Part shown: piece after piece, positions 48,143-60,800 of the stretch
Position numbering within the stretch: position 1 is the first letter of the stretch
Layout: each line of letters starts with the position of its first letter
DNA from: Climacteris rufus
Lineage: Eukaryota > Chordata > Aves > Passeriformes > Climacteridae
DNA length: 64,000 nucleotides
Direction: 5' to 3'
Assembly: GCA_013398175.1 (NCBI GenBank)
Contig: VZRZ01005138.1
Coordinates: 645,817-709,816, forward strand
The notes under the pieces: model-generated
Seen by the model: only the letters and a program-made list of their open reading frames with translations
Told to the model about the DNA's origin: nothing
The model's database searches: none
Program-made: the position numbers and the translations under genes

Positions 48143-51100
48143 CTACAGAAAACCAGAGCATTTGGTTAGCAACATTCACAACACACCCTGATGTGACTTG
48201 CACATCCCTCATGGTAGCAACATCAGGAACCAACATCTAATTCTGAGGTGCAGAGGTTATATTCATTTAGAAACTGACACCAAGGGGCTTTCAAGTGGTA
48301 TCAACATTGTACAGCAAATTATGCATTCAGCTGGAATACAGAAAATGGCAGAAACATTTGGATAAACATTGCAGAGCTAGCTTGAACATTTTAGCTGATG
48401 CCCAAAGGAAAGACTAACAACGTCTGAGACAGAAAGCACTACTTTACCTCACACTGTAGACAAGGAGATCTATGTTTCTATATAGAGAATAAGGTTGATT
48501 TTTGGAACCTAAATGCTGTCCAAATAAGAGCAAACATCTCATTTATTTCTGTTCAACTAAAAATTGTTTAAAAGTGACATTTCTCTGCATTTCATATTTC
48601 ATATTTTATTTGTTACCCCTCTAGATGTTTGAAAGATTCAGATAATTCTATAAGTAAGTCCCTTTTAACAAATAACATGACAGTCAAATGCTCAAAAGAA
48701 TAAAGTGTATTCATTTATGGTAGTATTTCCAAGACTGGAGGAGCTTGCATTTCAAATGGTACACAGAGTTGAGTCAGGCCTCTTCCTGTTATATGTAGAG
48801 GAGTTATGATTAAATTCTCAATACACTGTGTCTGAAATGCATCTGTTTTGACTACACTCTATTGATGGTGTGCAAGGATTAAAAATATGCCTAAATTTCT
48901 ATTTAATTTAGAGAACTTTAGGATAATTTGATGCCATCAATGGGCAACCAAGCAGTAATGAAAGGGATTGGAAAGGGATGGACATATCACTTCCACAGGC
49001 ACAATCTGGATGTGGCTGCCAGGCCTTCTTTTTTTTCCCCTCAGTACTGTATGAAGTAACAGCAACTGAACTTTATGCATATAAAGGGACAATATAACCT
49101 AAGACACACTTGATGTGTTTTCAGGAAAAGCAGAGCCTGACTCATAAAAACATGAAATCTCACGAAAACTGACTTTAACAATCTCAGGTCACAATAAAAA
49201 ACATCACAGAAAGGAGGTAGAGTAGAACAGATACTCTCCATAGGACACTAGTGACTATTTGCCATGATTTGGGCTGGATCGATTGTAATGTGTTTGAAAT
49301 GAACAGAACAATTCTCTGAAAGAGGATGATTGCTAAGTGTCCAAAGAGCAAATATTATGACATAATTAATGGTCCAGTCCTAGAGAAACACTTGAGGGGA
49401 AAAAAAAAAAAGAAACCATGCTGTTTGCTCTGACAGATTTATTTACAAGGCCTTTTGGGAAGGCATACAGGCCAAAATATACACTGCACAGCCAAACCCA
49501 CTGAAAATAATCTCATCAAAAACAGTAGGTCACAAAATTCGTCAAATATTCAGTTTTTGAAATTGATGCTAAAAGTAAGCATCAGACTTGCTATATTGCT
49601 TTCAGGCACAACTCCAGAATCTCACTGTGATGAGGTAGTTGTTTTTTAGAAAGGTGAAAGAATACAGACACTGGTAACTCTGAAGTCATGTGGCTAAAGA
49701 GAAATTTCTTTCCAATCTACAGAGTTAAAACCTGATATCTGCCTTGAGGCATGAAGGTTTATACGCTTTAACTCCAATGTAACTCTGAGAGTTTGCATTC
49801 GATGAGTTTTAAAGCCTTATAGACCACTTGACCTTAATGACATCCTGTAGCAAAGAATTCCACAAGAAAGTATTTCCAGAATATAATTGTTCTTTTTTGA
49901 TTAAATTGGCCACCTTCTCACTTAAATGACTGTCTCTGTAGAGTGGTCAGTTCAGGAAAAGGACCAAGTTACAGTTTATTTAAGGTTTCAGCACATTAGG
50001 TAATCAGAAAGGACTTCTTTCATTCAGCCCAAAGAAATCAAGCATACTATTTGAGGAAGTCTAGCAGAGATAGCAATGAGACTTAGAATTTATTATGGAA
50101 CATAGGTGCTTTTTAATACTAGGTGAATTTGATATTCATAATAAGAGTTATTACTTACATTTGGTGATTAGTAAATTAGTAATAAATTGCTATGACTGCA
50201 AAAGTATTCCATTCATTTATAATTCACTCAAATGAATTTAAAAACATATCAGAAGTGCTTCTGATGAGAGTAAATAAATGGATGAAACGACAATCAGAGG
50301 GTTCACTAAGGTCTCACCATTCACCCCAGCATTTTTTTATTAGCCTACGTCATACGGAACAAGCACAACACAAGGTGCACCTGTTCTTCTGTACATTTCT
50401 TCATCAACAGTTCAGAAGCTTTCCCCTCTGTAACAAAAGCTGCTGTTCTGGAATACAATGTGATTTGCTTGTGATAGAGATCCTACTGCCTAATGAAATG
50501 GTGGAACAGCTTTCCAGATTAAAGCAAAGAAAAAAAGAATGCAAACAATAGAAACAATAGTAATGCCAAGCTATTAAAAAAGAAGGCAAATTAAAAAAAA
50601 AAAGTGCATATGATCACTCAATTTGACTTACAGTCTCTATTTTCTTGCATTTTCATGCAAGTACCATAGGACTGTAATAAATTCCATTTTAAAGATTTGT
50701 GGAGAAATGGTTTTTAAAAGGCTGAAATAAAGGAGATTTAATGCAAAATTTTAAAAGGTCTGTAAGTAGTAGTGGGAATTTGCAGAATGTTGTCTAATAA
50801 ATCCAATGGTATTTAAGAAGCTGAGGTCCAAATCCAGGATGCATTTGAAAGACAGTTCACATACTAAAAGATAAGCATCTACCAAAGACTTTGACACGCT
50901 GGGACCTGTAATTCCACTAGTTAAGCACCCGTAGCAGAGGAAACTGCTGATATGGTACTCTCTTGATAGAAATGCTACAGCTGCTACCAGATGCTAGATG
51001 TGGCTATCATTTACCTTGCTGTAAAATAATGAGATTTAATAAACAAAGTCCATTCATCAAGACCTCAGGCAGGGGAGTGAGATATAAAAATGAAAGACAG

Positions 51101-54100
51101 ACAGAAAAATACCTCATGGAAATGACATGCTACTCTATGCTGAAAACCACTCTTTCAAATCTCATTAATTATGGAACAAATATTTGCTATTATACAGAGA
51201 CATAAACAATAAAATAATTATACAATGTGAAAGTCCCTGGCCAAAGAGCTTTGGCTTTCTTTTCCTTTTTTCTTTTTATTTTTAATAAAAAGTTAGACTT
51301 TTCAGACTATCAGTCAAGAAAATCCAATAGGCGAAACACAACATGAAGGAGAAGCAGAACATACATCAATCAAACGTCTCCCCCTGATCAGCACAGGTAG
51401 GCAGCGCTGCTCTTGTCCACTGAGGATAGCAGACTGATGACAAACTGATGAAAGATATTATACCTGCTTATTTGTTTGTTTATTTTTCCTTAGGAAGCAA
51501 AAAACCCTTTACCAATGCCAGAAGGCACATGTTTTATTCTGACTTCATAAGTATTTGGAGTCCCCAGAGGACCTGATCCTGTCAAACACCAAAAATGTTC
51601 ACTAGATTGAGGCTTGAGAGCCAAATCTTATGCCTTCTTCAAGAAGCCTGGTGTTAAGTTTCAAGCAACCCAATAGCTTTGGGAGTTCCTAGCAGAAACA
51701 ATTCAGATCTTCTGATCCCAGTGATCCACCAGTGGGAGAAAAATAATCTCAGAAGTCTTGAATACTGGGCTACATTCCCACTTGCAATATATTGCACCAA
51801 CCCGATAAAGTTTTCAACACACATATGCAGCAGCTCTAATGTGGCCTTTAAGTAAACATGATCCAGGTCCATTAAAAAACAGCCATGAGAATCAATTCAG
51901 ACTGATACTACCAAGCCTGAATCTTGAAACAGTCTGAATGATCTTTATCAAACTCTCTATCAATACAAGAAACAGATTTTAAAGGAAAGCAAACTCTCAT
52001 ACCTTTGGATAGGAGATCAACTAAAACCAAATTTTTGCATCTATAGTTACTAGATGGAATAAAAATTAATTTGGGCCATAATTCTCCCCACTCTGTGCAT
52101 TTTTAAGAAAAAATATTTTAAAATTTGTATTATATCATATTAAAAATTTTGAGAGTTAAATCACTGCACTTAAATAACACAAAGAAAAAACAGCTGATAC
52201 ATTATTTTTGATTAATAAATCACTGCTAAAGTATGTGCTGCTAAAATCTCCCCAAATCCTCCAAATCTAAGCAACATCACCTGTCCTCCCTCCGTAGTTA
52301 CCTTCTTGAAGAAAACTGGCATGGTTATCCAACTGTTAAAATTAGTAAAGCTAATGACAAAAGAAACCAACGACAGCAAATAACAAATGTGGTTGAAAAG
52401 CATTCCATAAGGAAAATGGTCTGGCAAAGTTCAGGCACTGCAGATGATCAATCCAAAGCTTTGGAAAGTAAGTAGGTAAGAAAGTTTGGGGATTAGGAAA
52501 ATAAAACCAGAAAACACAATTCTTTGTTAAGACATTTTCTGCGTAATGTATATGCGGCCTAATACTGATGATCAAAGTGCTTTATATAATCTGCAACTGC
52601 AAACAGTCCATGGAAAATTTCAGGTTATACACAAACCATTTGCATCACATTCCTTCTGATTGCAATTATTGCACACATTCGTTCTTTCTCCCACCTGTAG
52701 GTGGCCACCATAAGCTACACTTATCAAATAACTCATTAGCAGGGTTTTCAATACTGTCATATCCAGATAATTAGCAATTTATTTAAATAACCAATTTCTG
52801 TGGAAATAATTGCCATGGAATGCCCTGAACCTAGTTTTTATAAACTATAATAAAAGTGTTAAGATAATCCCTGACATTTGCAAATGCCATTAGTTCACCT
52901 TTCCTTTTGATAGTGCTATGGCATTATGTTTAAACAATTACCCGATAACGCGGCAGTTTAATGAAACAGTGTAGCAGACACATCCTTCAAAATGACCAGA
53001 GAATGCATTTATATGCAGAAGAAAACCCAGTGAATAGATGTGTTTAGAGGGAAAGACTATCCACAGTTCTCACAAGGTCTGCAAATGGGACACACAATAT
53101 TTAGTGCACTAAAAAATACAGGAAGTTCCCAGAAAGCAAGAGCACGTTGGACTTTGCCACAGCTTAAATGGTGCACAGCCCAGAACTTCTCAAGGTCCAG
53201 AGATGACTCTTCTCACTGCTCCATATCTACTTCCCTGCCTGGTCAGTCCTTTGGTCCATTATTACTCATTAATAGCCATTTGCCAAAATCACTAACAATA
53301 ACATACTATTTACTCAGGCCCTGACTATTTCCAACCAAAAATTTTAGTTATTCATCTACCAAATGGAGAATTTGAGGGAATAGTCCTATATGGAATGTCT
53401 CTACATCAGCCTACACCTTCACACCAATGGCTAGTTCATGCTTCATTTTATTCAAAAGTTGTGATGGGCAAAGCACCAACTCTACAAAATCAATGGCAAA
53501 GGTTCTGCTGACTACAGAGAAGTCAGGAGTTTGTCACAAGACTTTAGAATAAAGTTAATGATTCTGCAGATTTGAAACAATTTCTGACTCTGCTATGGCA
53601 GGCTCTTGAAACCATATCAACTGATGGGCTTTTTGTTAGCATATCGTGACTATCTTGATACACTGATAGCATGTCAATAGTTTTTCTGATAACTATTGAA
53701 CCCTTCCTTTTAGTTACAAAGCTTAGTTCAGATGTGATTCAATTTCTGATACATACAGAAATGAGTCCAACCTCTGACTGGAAAAAAGAGGCAATCATTT
53801 TGCATCATATTTCTTTTTTAAAAAGTAAATTAGTACCCAAATAGAAAAAAACAGGTGGAACTTCCATAATCACAGAGAAAAATCAGTGTCCTTTTTAGGA
53901 TTTATTTTTGAATTAATACAAATGATTATTTATGCTCTTTCAGCTGAAAATTCATAAAATCACCAGACTTCTCATTCAATAAATGTTTAGTACTCATCAG
54001 AGACTTCTCTCAATTAAAAAAAGGCTAGAATCAGAAATAGAGAGAGTGAAAAACGAGATTTTTCTCATCTGTAAATATTATTTATCCATGGAGACCTGGG

Positions 54101-54394
54101 GGGATTTTCACTCATATCAAACTTCAGTAGGAAAAATCAAAAGGACAGATACAAATTGTTTTGTGAATGCTGCAAGAAGTGGTTAAACATTTCCTAACAA
54201 AGCCATTCTTTCACTGAAAACTCCAGATTTGCTAAAAGTCAATATTTCTGGTCATCAGCATGAAACCTAGCAAAGCATTTTCTGTTGCAATTCATCAAAC
54301 GCTCATTATTTAATTACACTCATGCTTTCTCCTTTGGTTTGACTTGGGGCTGGAAATTGTCTGACAAGAAGCTTTCCATGTTCTTTGGTTGGCT

Positions 54395-55030
54395 CAGTAA
54401 GCCCATTCTTTCCCTTGACTGCTTTGCTCTTGATCCCCGACCTGACCTGGAGCCTGAGTCAGTTGCTCTGGTGTGGGAGAGCTGAGCACCCTGTGCTGCT
54501 GCAGGAGGTCTGGCACCTTTTCCACTGCAACCCTCCCCTGGCCAGGACAAACCTTGCCTGTTACCCAGAGAGTGCCAGTGCTAATTAATAAAACAACAAT
54601 ACAAAAGTAATGGAAAAGTGATAAAACAGTGCTAACAGCCAAGGTAAACTCCCAACATAATACAAGGAAAAATAAATGTGAATGGGACCAGCATAACAGC
54701 CAATGGACAGCCCATCTAAAAAAACTTGCCCAGTTACCACACAAGACCATTGCAGTCCTCACAGAGGGACGAGTTCCTGCCAAATTCTTCCCCTCAAGAG
54801 ATGTGAGTGCTTCACTTCATCCCACAGTAGGTCTTGCTGCCCTTTTATTCCTATGCATGGACAGATGTGTTTAACCCAAAGTCTGGCAGAAATGGTTCTG
54901 GCTGTTTACAGATTTGCTCAAAGGCAGCCTTGCCTGTGTCAGCCTCGGCAGTGCTGCCTTTGTTTGAGCTGGTTTAACCTCCATAACAACCCCCATGGTC
55001 AACATGACCCTGGTACCAGTATGTGTGTGT
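54395..55030 (-). repeat. Possible LTR-like repeat, GC-rich with AT-rich core
   Basis: On the minus strand a GC-rich stretch with an AATAAAA signal is followed by a T-rich segment (GTATTGTTGTTTTATTAATT), then GCACTGGCACTCTCTGGGTA and a GC-rich end (CTGGCCAGGGGAGGG). This U3/R/U5-like profile resembles bird LTRs, but no TG...CA boundary or target duplication can be fixed. Overlapping open frames of 129 and 118 codons on the two strands have no recognisable domain. Confidence 0.35.
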
Positions 55031-55753
55031 ACACCTACACGTCTGCGCCAGTGCTCTAGCACATACAGAATACTAACCACAGAAAGGCAATTTAGCGTAG
55101 CTAAGGACACACTGGAAGAGAATTGACTGCCTGCTGAGCAGGGAATTGAGGTTCCTACACTGTATTTAAAAAAATATTACTGAAAAATGCAGTACAACAA
55201 CTTTTCAGGTCATTTACAAAACCTGACACATACCTTGTGCTGTTTAATAACTGCTTGACTAAGAAGTCCACCACAGAAAGGGAATCAGAACTTCTGAAAG
55301 TATGTCAAACTAAAGAAACCAGGTCTAGATAACTGGAAAGCTCAGATAAAATATTTCTTTCTTGCTTTATATGACTCAAGCTCATCCGTATCCTATTTTG
55401 AGGTTTATTTTATTTTGTCTATCCCTCTATTTTATTTATCTCATCCAGTTGCTGTTATCTAGAAAGAAACCATTTTATGTACAAATATATTTAGATCTAT
55501 TTATGGACACATAAATCTATAAAATATACAATGGCACAAACACAATTTTTTTGCGAAATAAATGACTCAATTTGAGTAGAAAACACTGTATTTGCCTGTT
55601 CATTATTGTCTACATACACATCTACCACATATTATTACTATTACATACCCATATAATCTGTGTATGTATATATATACACGCACGCTCAGTAGATGTATTT
55701 CCATATTCACATATACATAAAACAGTGGATGACACGTCCCCTGATAAAACCTG

Positions 55754-55868
55754 TTATTTCAACACTTCAAGTGAAAAGTGTTAAAATAAATGGCTCATCA
55801 CATACAATGTGTTAAAATAAATGTTTATTTCAACACTATGTGTATCATAGCCATTTATTTCAACACTT
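55754..55868. repeat. Nested inverted repeat (foldback) with TTATTTCAACACTT units
   Basis: The unit TTATTTCAACACTT, or its complement AAGTGTTRAAATAA, occurs five times in 115 bp in alternating orientation: 55754-55767 (-), 55776-55789 (+), 55809-55820 (+, partial), 55824-55836 (-) and 55855-55868 (-). The arms AAGTGTTAAAATAAATGGCT (55776-55795) and AGCCATTTATTTCAACACTT (55849-55868) pair with one mismatch, and the inner arms (55803-55823 with 55824-55845) pair nearly back to back. The result is a roughly 93-bp hairpin with a smaller foldback on its left. It may be a small non-autonomous transposon relic. Confidence 0.75.
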
Positions 55869-57609
55869 CCCATTTCTCAAGACTCACACAACCAAGAGTA
55901 GGAGAACTGATAGCTATACCTAAGGTAGATGAAGCACACAGCCCTACTCTGCTTGCCATAGGATGAGTAGGAAGTTATTTGACACTTTTTTCCTCCCAGC
56001 AATAAATGGAAACTACCTACCTTGGCTGTTCATGGGGATCTGCGTGTGTCTGTAAGCTGTGGGCTGCATCATCATTTGGAAAGAAGACCAGAGTCTTTGA
56101 GATACCTGGGAGGCAGGCTGCTGCTACCAGGGTAGGGTTGGGAAAAGAAGCAAAACATGGGGGGTTTTGAGAATTTCACTTCGCTATTTCTGACTTTGAC
56201 ACAAAAGCATCAGAGCAGACAAGGATTTATGTGATCAAGAGCAAAAGCTAGAGATAGAGCTGAGGACTGGATGGAATGCAATTTTTGCAGGACCAGTCAT
56301 AATCTGCTGATCAAATTATGAGTTAGAGAACATCTGGGTTCTCATTCTACCTGCTGGAAACAGTTTATTAGGAGGACTCTTCAGGTCTAGACTTGCCTTT
56401 AAATTTTAATACAGAACCTGAAGGGTCTTTCAAGCAGCAGTTTTCCAACTTCAGGTGGTCTCTAAAGTACAAATATACTCATTGGGGGCTTCCTGTTGGT
56501 GTATTTAGATTATTGTCAGCAGCTGAACTCGCTCCTACAAGCTGACCTTACACATCACATTATATGCCAGTGTTAAGCTAGCATCAGTTTCTTTCTCTGC
56601 TTTACTTTGGGAGGAAAGCACAAGAAGCTCCCATTCTCTGGTAGTTCCCACTGGAGCCAGAGGGCACTATGCTTTTTTAGATCTAAGGGACAGAGGCAGG
56701 ATGAAGAAATTTAAATAAAGCACAAAATATGCACAAAACCTCCACAAACCTTGAGTTCTCTCTGAGCAATATTTACCACTAACTTGCCTGTAATGTTTTC
56801 TTACAGCTTTCCTGCTTTGAAAAACATTAAAAGCATTATTAAGATTGTCTAGGCCCTAGCAAGACAGTGTGGCCTTAAGAAGATAAAGACTTGGAGGAGC
56901 ATTCTCTTGTCTTTTTCTTGTACTTTTTCTTCCTTGAAATTGCAGATCTGTTGGCTGGTCTGGACAGAGCACAAGCCCACAAAATAAACTAATGAAAGGT
57001 TAGTGAAGACTTTGTAACCAACATGTCCTATCAGACTGTTTTGCACACAAACAATGAAAATTTGAGACCACAGTTTCATCAACTCACAAATAAATTCACT
57101 GCCTCAAGCCAAGCCATTTCACAGTGCTAGTTGCCTATATTCAAACATCTCTCTTCCTGTAAAATTATCTTCCCCTCATGTCACTTTTGTCAGATAAAAC
57201 ACTACAACCATTTTGTAGTAGAATAGTCTACAATGCAATTGAAGTTTTCCAGAAAAAACCCACAATGTTTTCACCCTTTCAATTTCTTCAGATGTGATTA
57301 GTTCCAGAAAGAGGAGGTATCATCACTCCTTTGAAGGCATTGTAGGTTATAAGATTGGTCCTGAGAAGTTGGCAACATGTAATAAAAGTGCTTTATTCAT
57401 AAACATCAATCAGTTTCAATAATGGCAGTTGCTCACAGAATGTTAATAATGGAAATATTCAGCTAATAACTACTGTAGACATTAAAACACTGTATGACAG
57501 ATGCAGAGCTCATTACACAAGAACATTTTCTTATAATTATGGTTTCATAACTAGGTACATAAGTTTCTAAATATTTAGTTTTATTAATATTTTTTTAAAG
57601 CCAGATATT

Positions 57610-57820
57610 GAAAAGATGTTCTTCCTCCAGAGGGTGGTTGGGCACCGGAACAGGCTGCCCAGGAAAGTGGTTACAGCACCAGCCTGACAGAGCTCAAAAA
57701 GGGTTTGAACAATGCTCTCAGGCACAGGGTGTGACTCTTGGGGATGGTGCTGTGCAGGGCCAGGAGTTGGACTCGATGATCCTTAAGGGTCCCGTCCAAC
57801 TCAGCACATTCTGTGATTTA
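57610..57820 (+). mobile_element. CR1-type LINE, 5'-truncated 3' tail
   Basis: The sense CR1 3' region reads GATGTTCTTCCTCCAGAGGG, CACCGGAACAGGCTGCCCAG, GAGTTGGACTCGATGATCCT and TAAGGGTCCCGTCCAACTC, ending with the 3' terminal ATTCTGTGATT. It is inserted opposite to DPYD. The 75-codon open frame across it is incidental. Confidence 0.9.
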
Positions 57821-60800
57821 TTTTTTTTTGTATGAAATTTACAGGACAACCAGTTTTCCATAAGTGAAAAAGACACCCCTCTCCAACAGAGACATGATAC
57901 CTTGACTTTAGCTGAGGCCTTAGATGTGCACAGATGACAATTTTAAATTTTATTTTTTCTTCCGTTTAATAACCTACACAATTACAGGAAATTTCATGCC
58001 ATTTATTTAGCTGAGAATGTACAGAAAACTGAAGCATCAGTGCCTTAATAGAAAGCAAAATAATGTCCATGGTGTATAAACTATTTGTTGTATAAAGGAA
58101 GTCCAAACCCTATTTGCAGAGGCCTTTAGTAGCTCAGGATATATTATAAGGGTTGGTAATTGAAACATGGTTATATCAGTCCTGCTCGTGACCAGTCACA
58201 CAACTCAGTGCTGATTTCAAGAAGAAATTATACACCTGTATCATAACTCTGCTTTCTGCATTAGTAAAAAATAACAGCATTAATAGACCCAAATATTCAT
58301 GTGTTTGATGTATTCAGAGCAACAGAAGGGGGTGCAAGGAATTTAGTGCATTGCTCTGTCAGATCACTTTAATAATCCAATGAGGACAGCTCAGAGGGTG
58401 AGTAAGGGACTTAATTGATGTACTTACTCATCCCCTCAGCTTCCACTGAAGAAAAATGGTAGCAACACAACTCCTAAACTGCATTTGTTGGTCTTTAGTG
58501 AGCAAAGTAAAGGCCAATTAACAGAAAGTCAGGAGCCCACAAAGTGTTTGTTGATTTTGAAATACTGATCAGAACACACACTGCTACTGCTAAACACACC
58601 CCAGCAGTATTTGGCACTTTCACAGTGCCTTCTAGGAGAGGATATCCAAATGCTATACAAAAGTATAATATTTTTCTCTCACAGAAGAAAAAGAGTGCAA
58701 AGGGAGGCCCGGAAATCCGTGTAAAGAGAGCAATTCCACCTGAGCAGAAGAGACAGAACTTTGCCCTCCTGGTCACAAATCCTTTGTCCCGGAATGTCCT
58801 ATCACCCTTTTCTCTAAAACGTGCTCATAATTTAAAGGATAACTTTTCAGAAGTATGCTTTGTAAATCAACTCCAGCGGTCTCCTTTAGAAGTAAACTAC
58901 ATAGTAATGTGCCAAGCACCTTATTCTGTGTGTTTTCATGGATGAATTGTTGGGCCCACTCACACCACTCACCCAAGCATGGGAATATGGGGGTTCACAA
59001 AAGCATACAGGACTGATGTATACAGTGACTGACTGTTGCTGTCACCCATAAAGGAATTATGTTCTCTCTCCTTCCTGTTTTCCTCTAATCTAAAAGAAAA
59101 CATAGATGATTCACTTTGGGGGCAGTATCTTTGGGCAAAACTGTGTTACTTCCTTGGTTATTTTGGTCATATAGAATTATTAGGAATTCTGAAGGTTATT
59201 TTAGGCAATCAATGTGCATATGAAAATGAAGATATCCCATTTGCATGAGCCATCACTGACCTAATACCATGTATGGAAACGTCAAAGAGGAATACTCACA
59301 AAAGCATAAATGTTCCATGTGAAACTCTAACACATCTGTTCAGCACTGAAAAACCTGCATTTAAGTCCAAAGCACTACAAAGCCGAGACAAGTGCACTTT
59401 TGGAATCAAAACAAATGCTGGTAATTTAAGAAAATACTATGAAGCACACAAAGGCTGTACAATGCCATATGTTGCATAATGCATCTGGTAATCAATTTAC
59501 TGTATATGCCAAATTTACTAGAAGCTCCAACAAGCTTAAGTTCTTTACTCAGAAATTCAAAAAGTAAACGACAAGCATTACAAACATGGTGCTCTTACAA
59601 TTGGTAAAAATCTTTTTATCTACAGGACACACAAAAAAATTAATCTCTTAAATTACTTCCCATAATGAATACATGTCCAGACTTCACTTTTGATCAACAG
59701 CTTTCATAGACTCACAGTTTTAGGACATGGTGTGTTCTACAGTTCAAAAGATAAATGTGATTTTAAAATTATTTTATACTCAATGTTTACTTCTGGCTTG
59801 TAGGTTTGAAATCATGAAGGTTTTATGCTGTCATTTGTGATTCTATACACAATACCCTACTGAAGATGTCATCAAACACAGATGTACAGCCAACCTTGCA
59901 AGTATTGTGGTCCTAAATCAAATATGAATCCAGAGTTACAGTATTGAAAATACAGCAGAAATCCCTAATTCAAGTGGGCAGTATCACCTATAAAGCCAAA
60001 ATAAATGGTGTAGGATAATAGTTTTCAGACTGGGTTACAGTGTCAATGCAGAGACTTGAGCTGTGCTAACTCACCAAGCTTGATCTTGCTTGCCAGAGCA
60101 TGCTTGTCAATATTTAGCTTCCACAGAGTGTGTCACGATTCTTTACAAAAACTAGCATAAATACAAAATACTACATCAGCTGCTGTGATCCTTTTTCTAA
60201 CACTGAGATTAAATTGCAGAAATTTGTTTTGAGCTTTTCAAACCAGGAGATGTGTGCCATATACCTACTGTAACAAGAATGTGAGAAACAGCATTAAGGG
60301 ATTGCAATGCTGCTACTAGGGCTTATTAAAATACAGAAAAACACCAGATGCTTTACATTAACTGATTGGAAGAGATTTTAATGTGAAGCTTAAAAATATC
60401 ACTTTCTCCTGTGACACCAGATTAGAAAATGGACTGGGTTAAAATAACATACACCTATGTTTTCAAAAAGAGAAATCTAAGCTGCACCAGTAAAACCTGC
60501 ATCATTTACTTGCCTAACCACTGGAATTTCATCACAAAATGCAGGCACACACTCTCTTAGACATTTGACACTAGTACATATACTAACCTCAAATTTCTGA
60601 TGTGTCAATGAAGAGAGAAAGGAAGCCACTTTTGAGAATGCCTCACTCCTTAGAGGGCAGAGGTGGAAGCCTAAGAGTCTCCTAGTGAAGTGTCTGACAT
60701 TTAGGGGATAACCCTCAGCTGTACTTGGTTAGCACCTCTGCTTACATCTGCTGTATTATATTAGCTTGGCCTCTCTGGGACAGCCCCAGAGGACTCTCAG

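Noticed and set aside
58544..58945. 133-codon plus-strand open frame
   Set aside because: No domain, no splice-site or promoter support, and no codon-bias signal that I can see; most likely chance.
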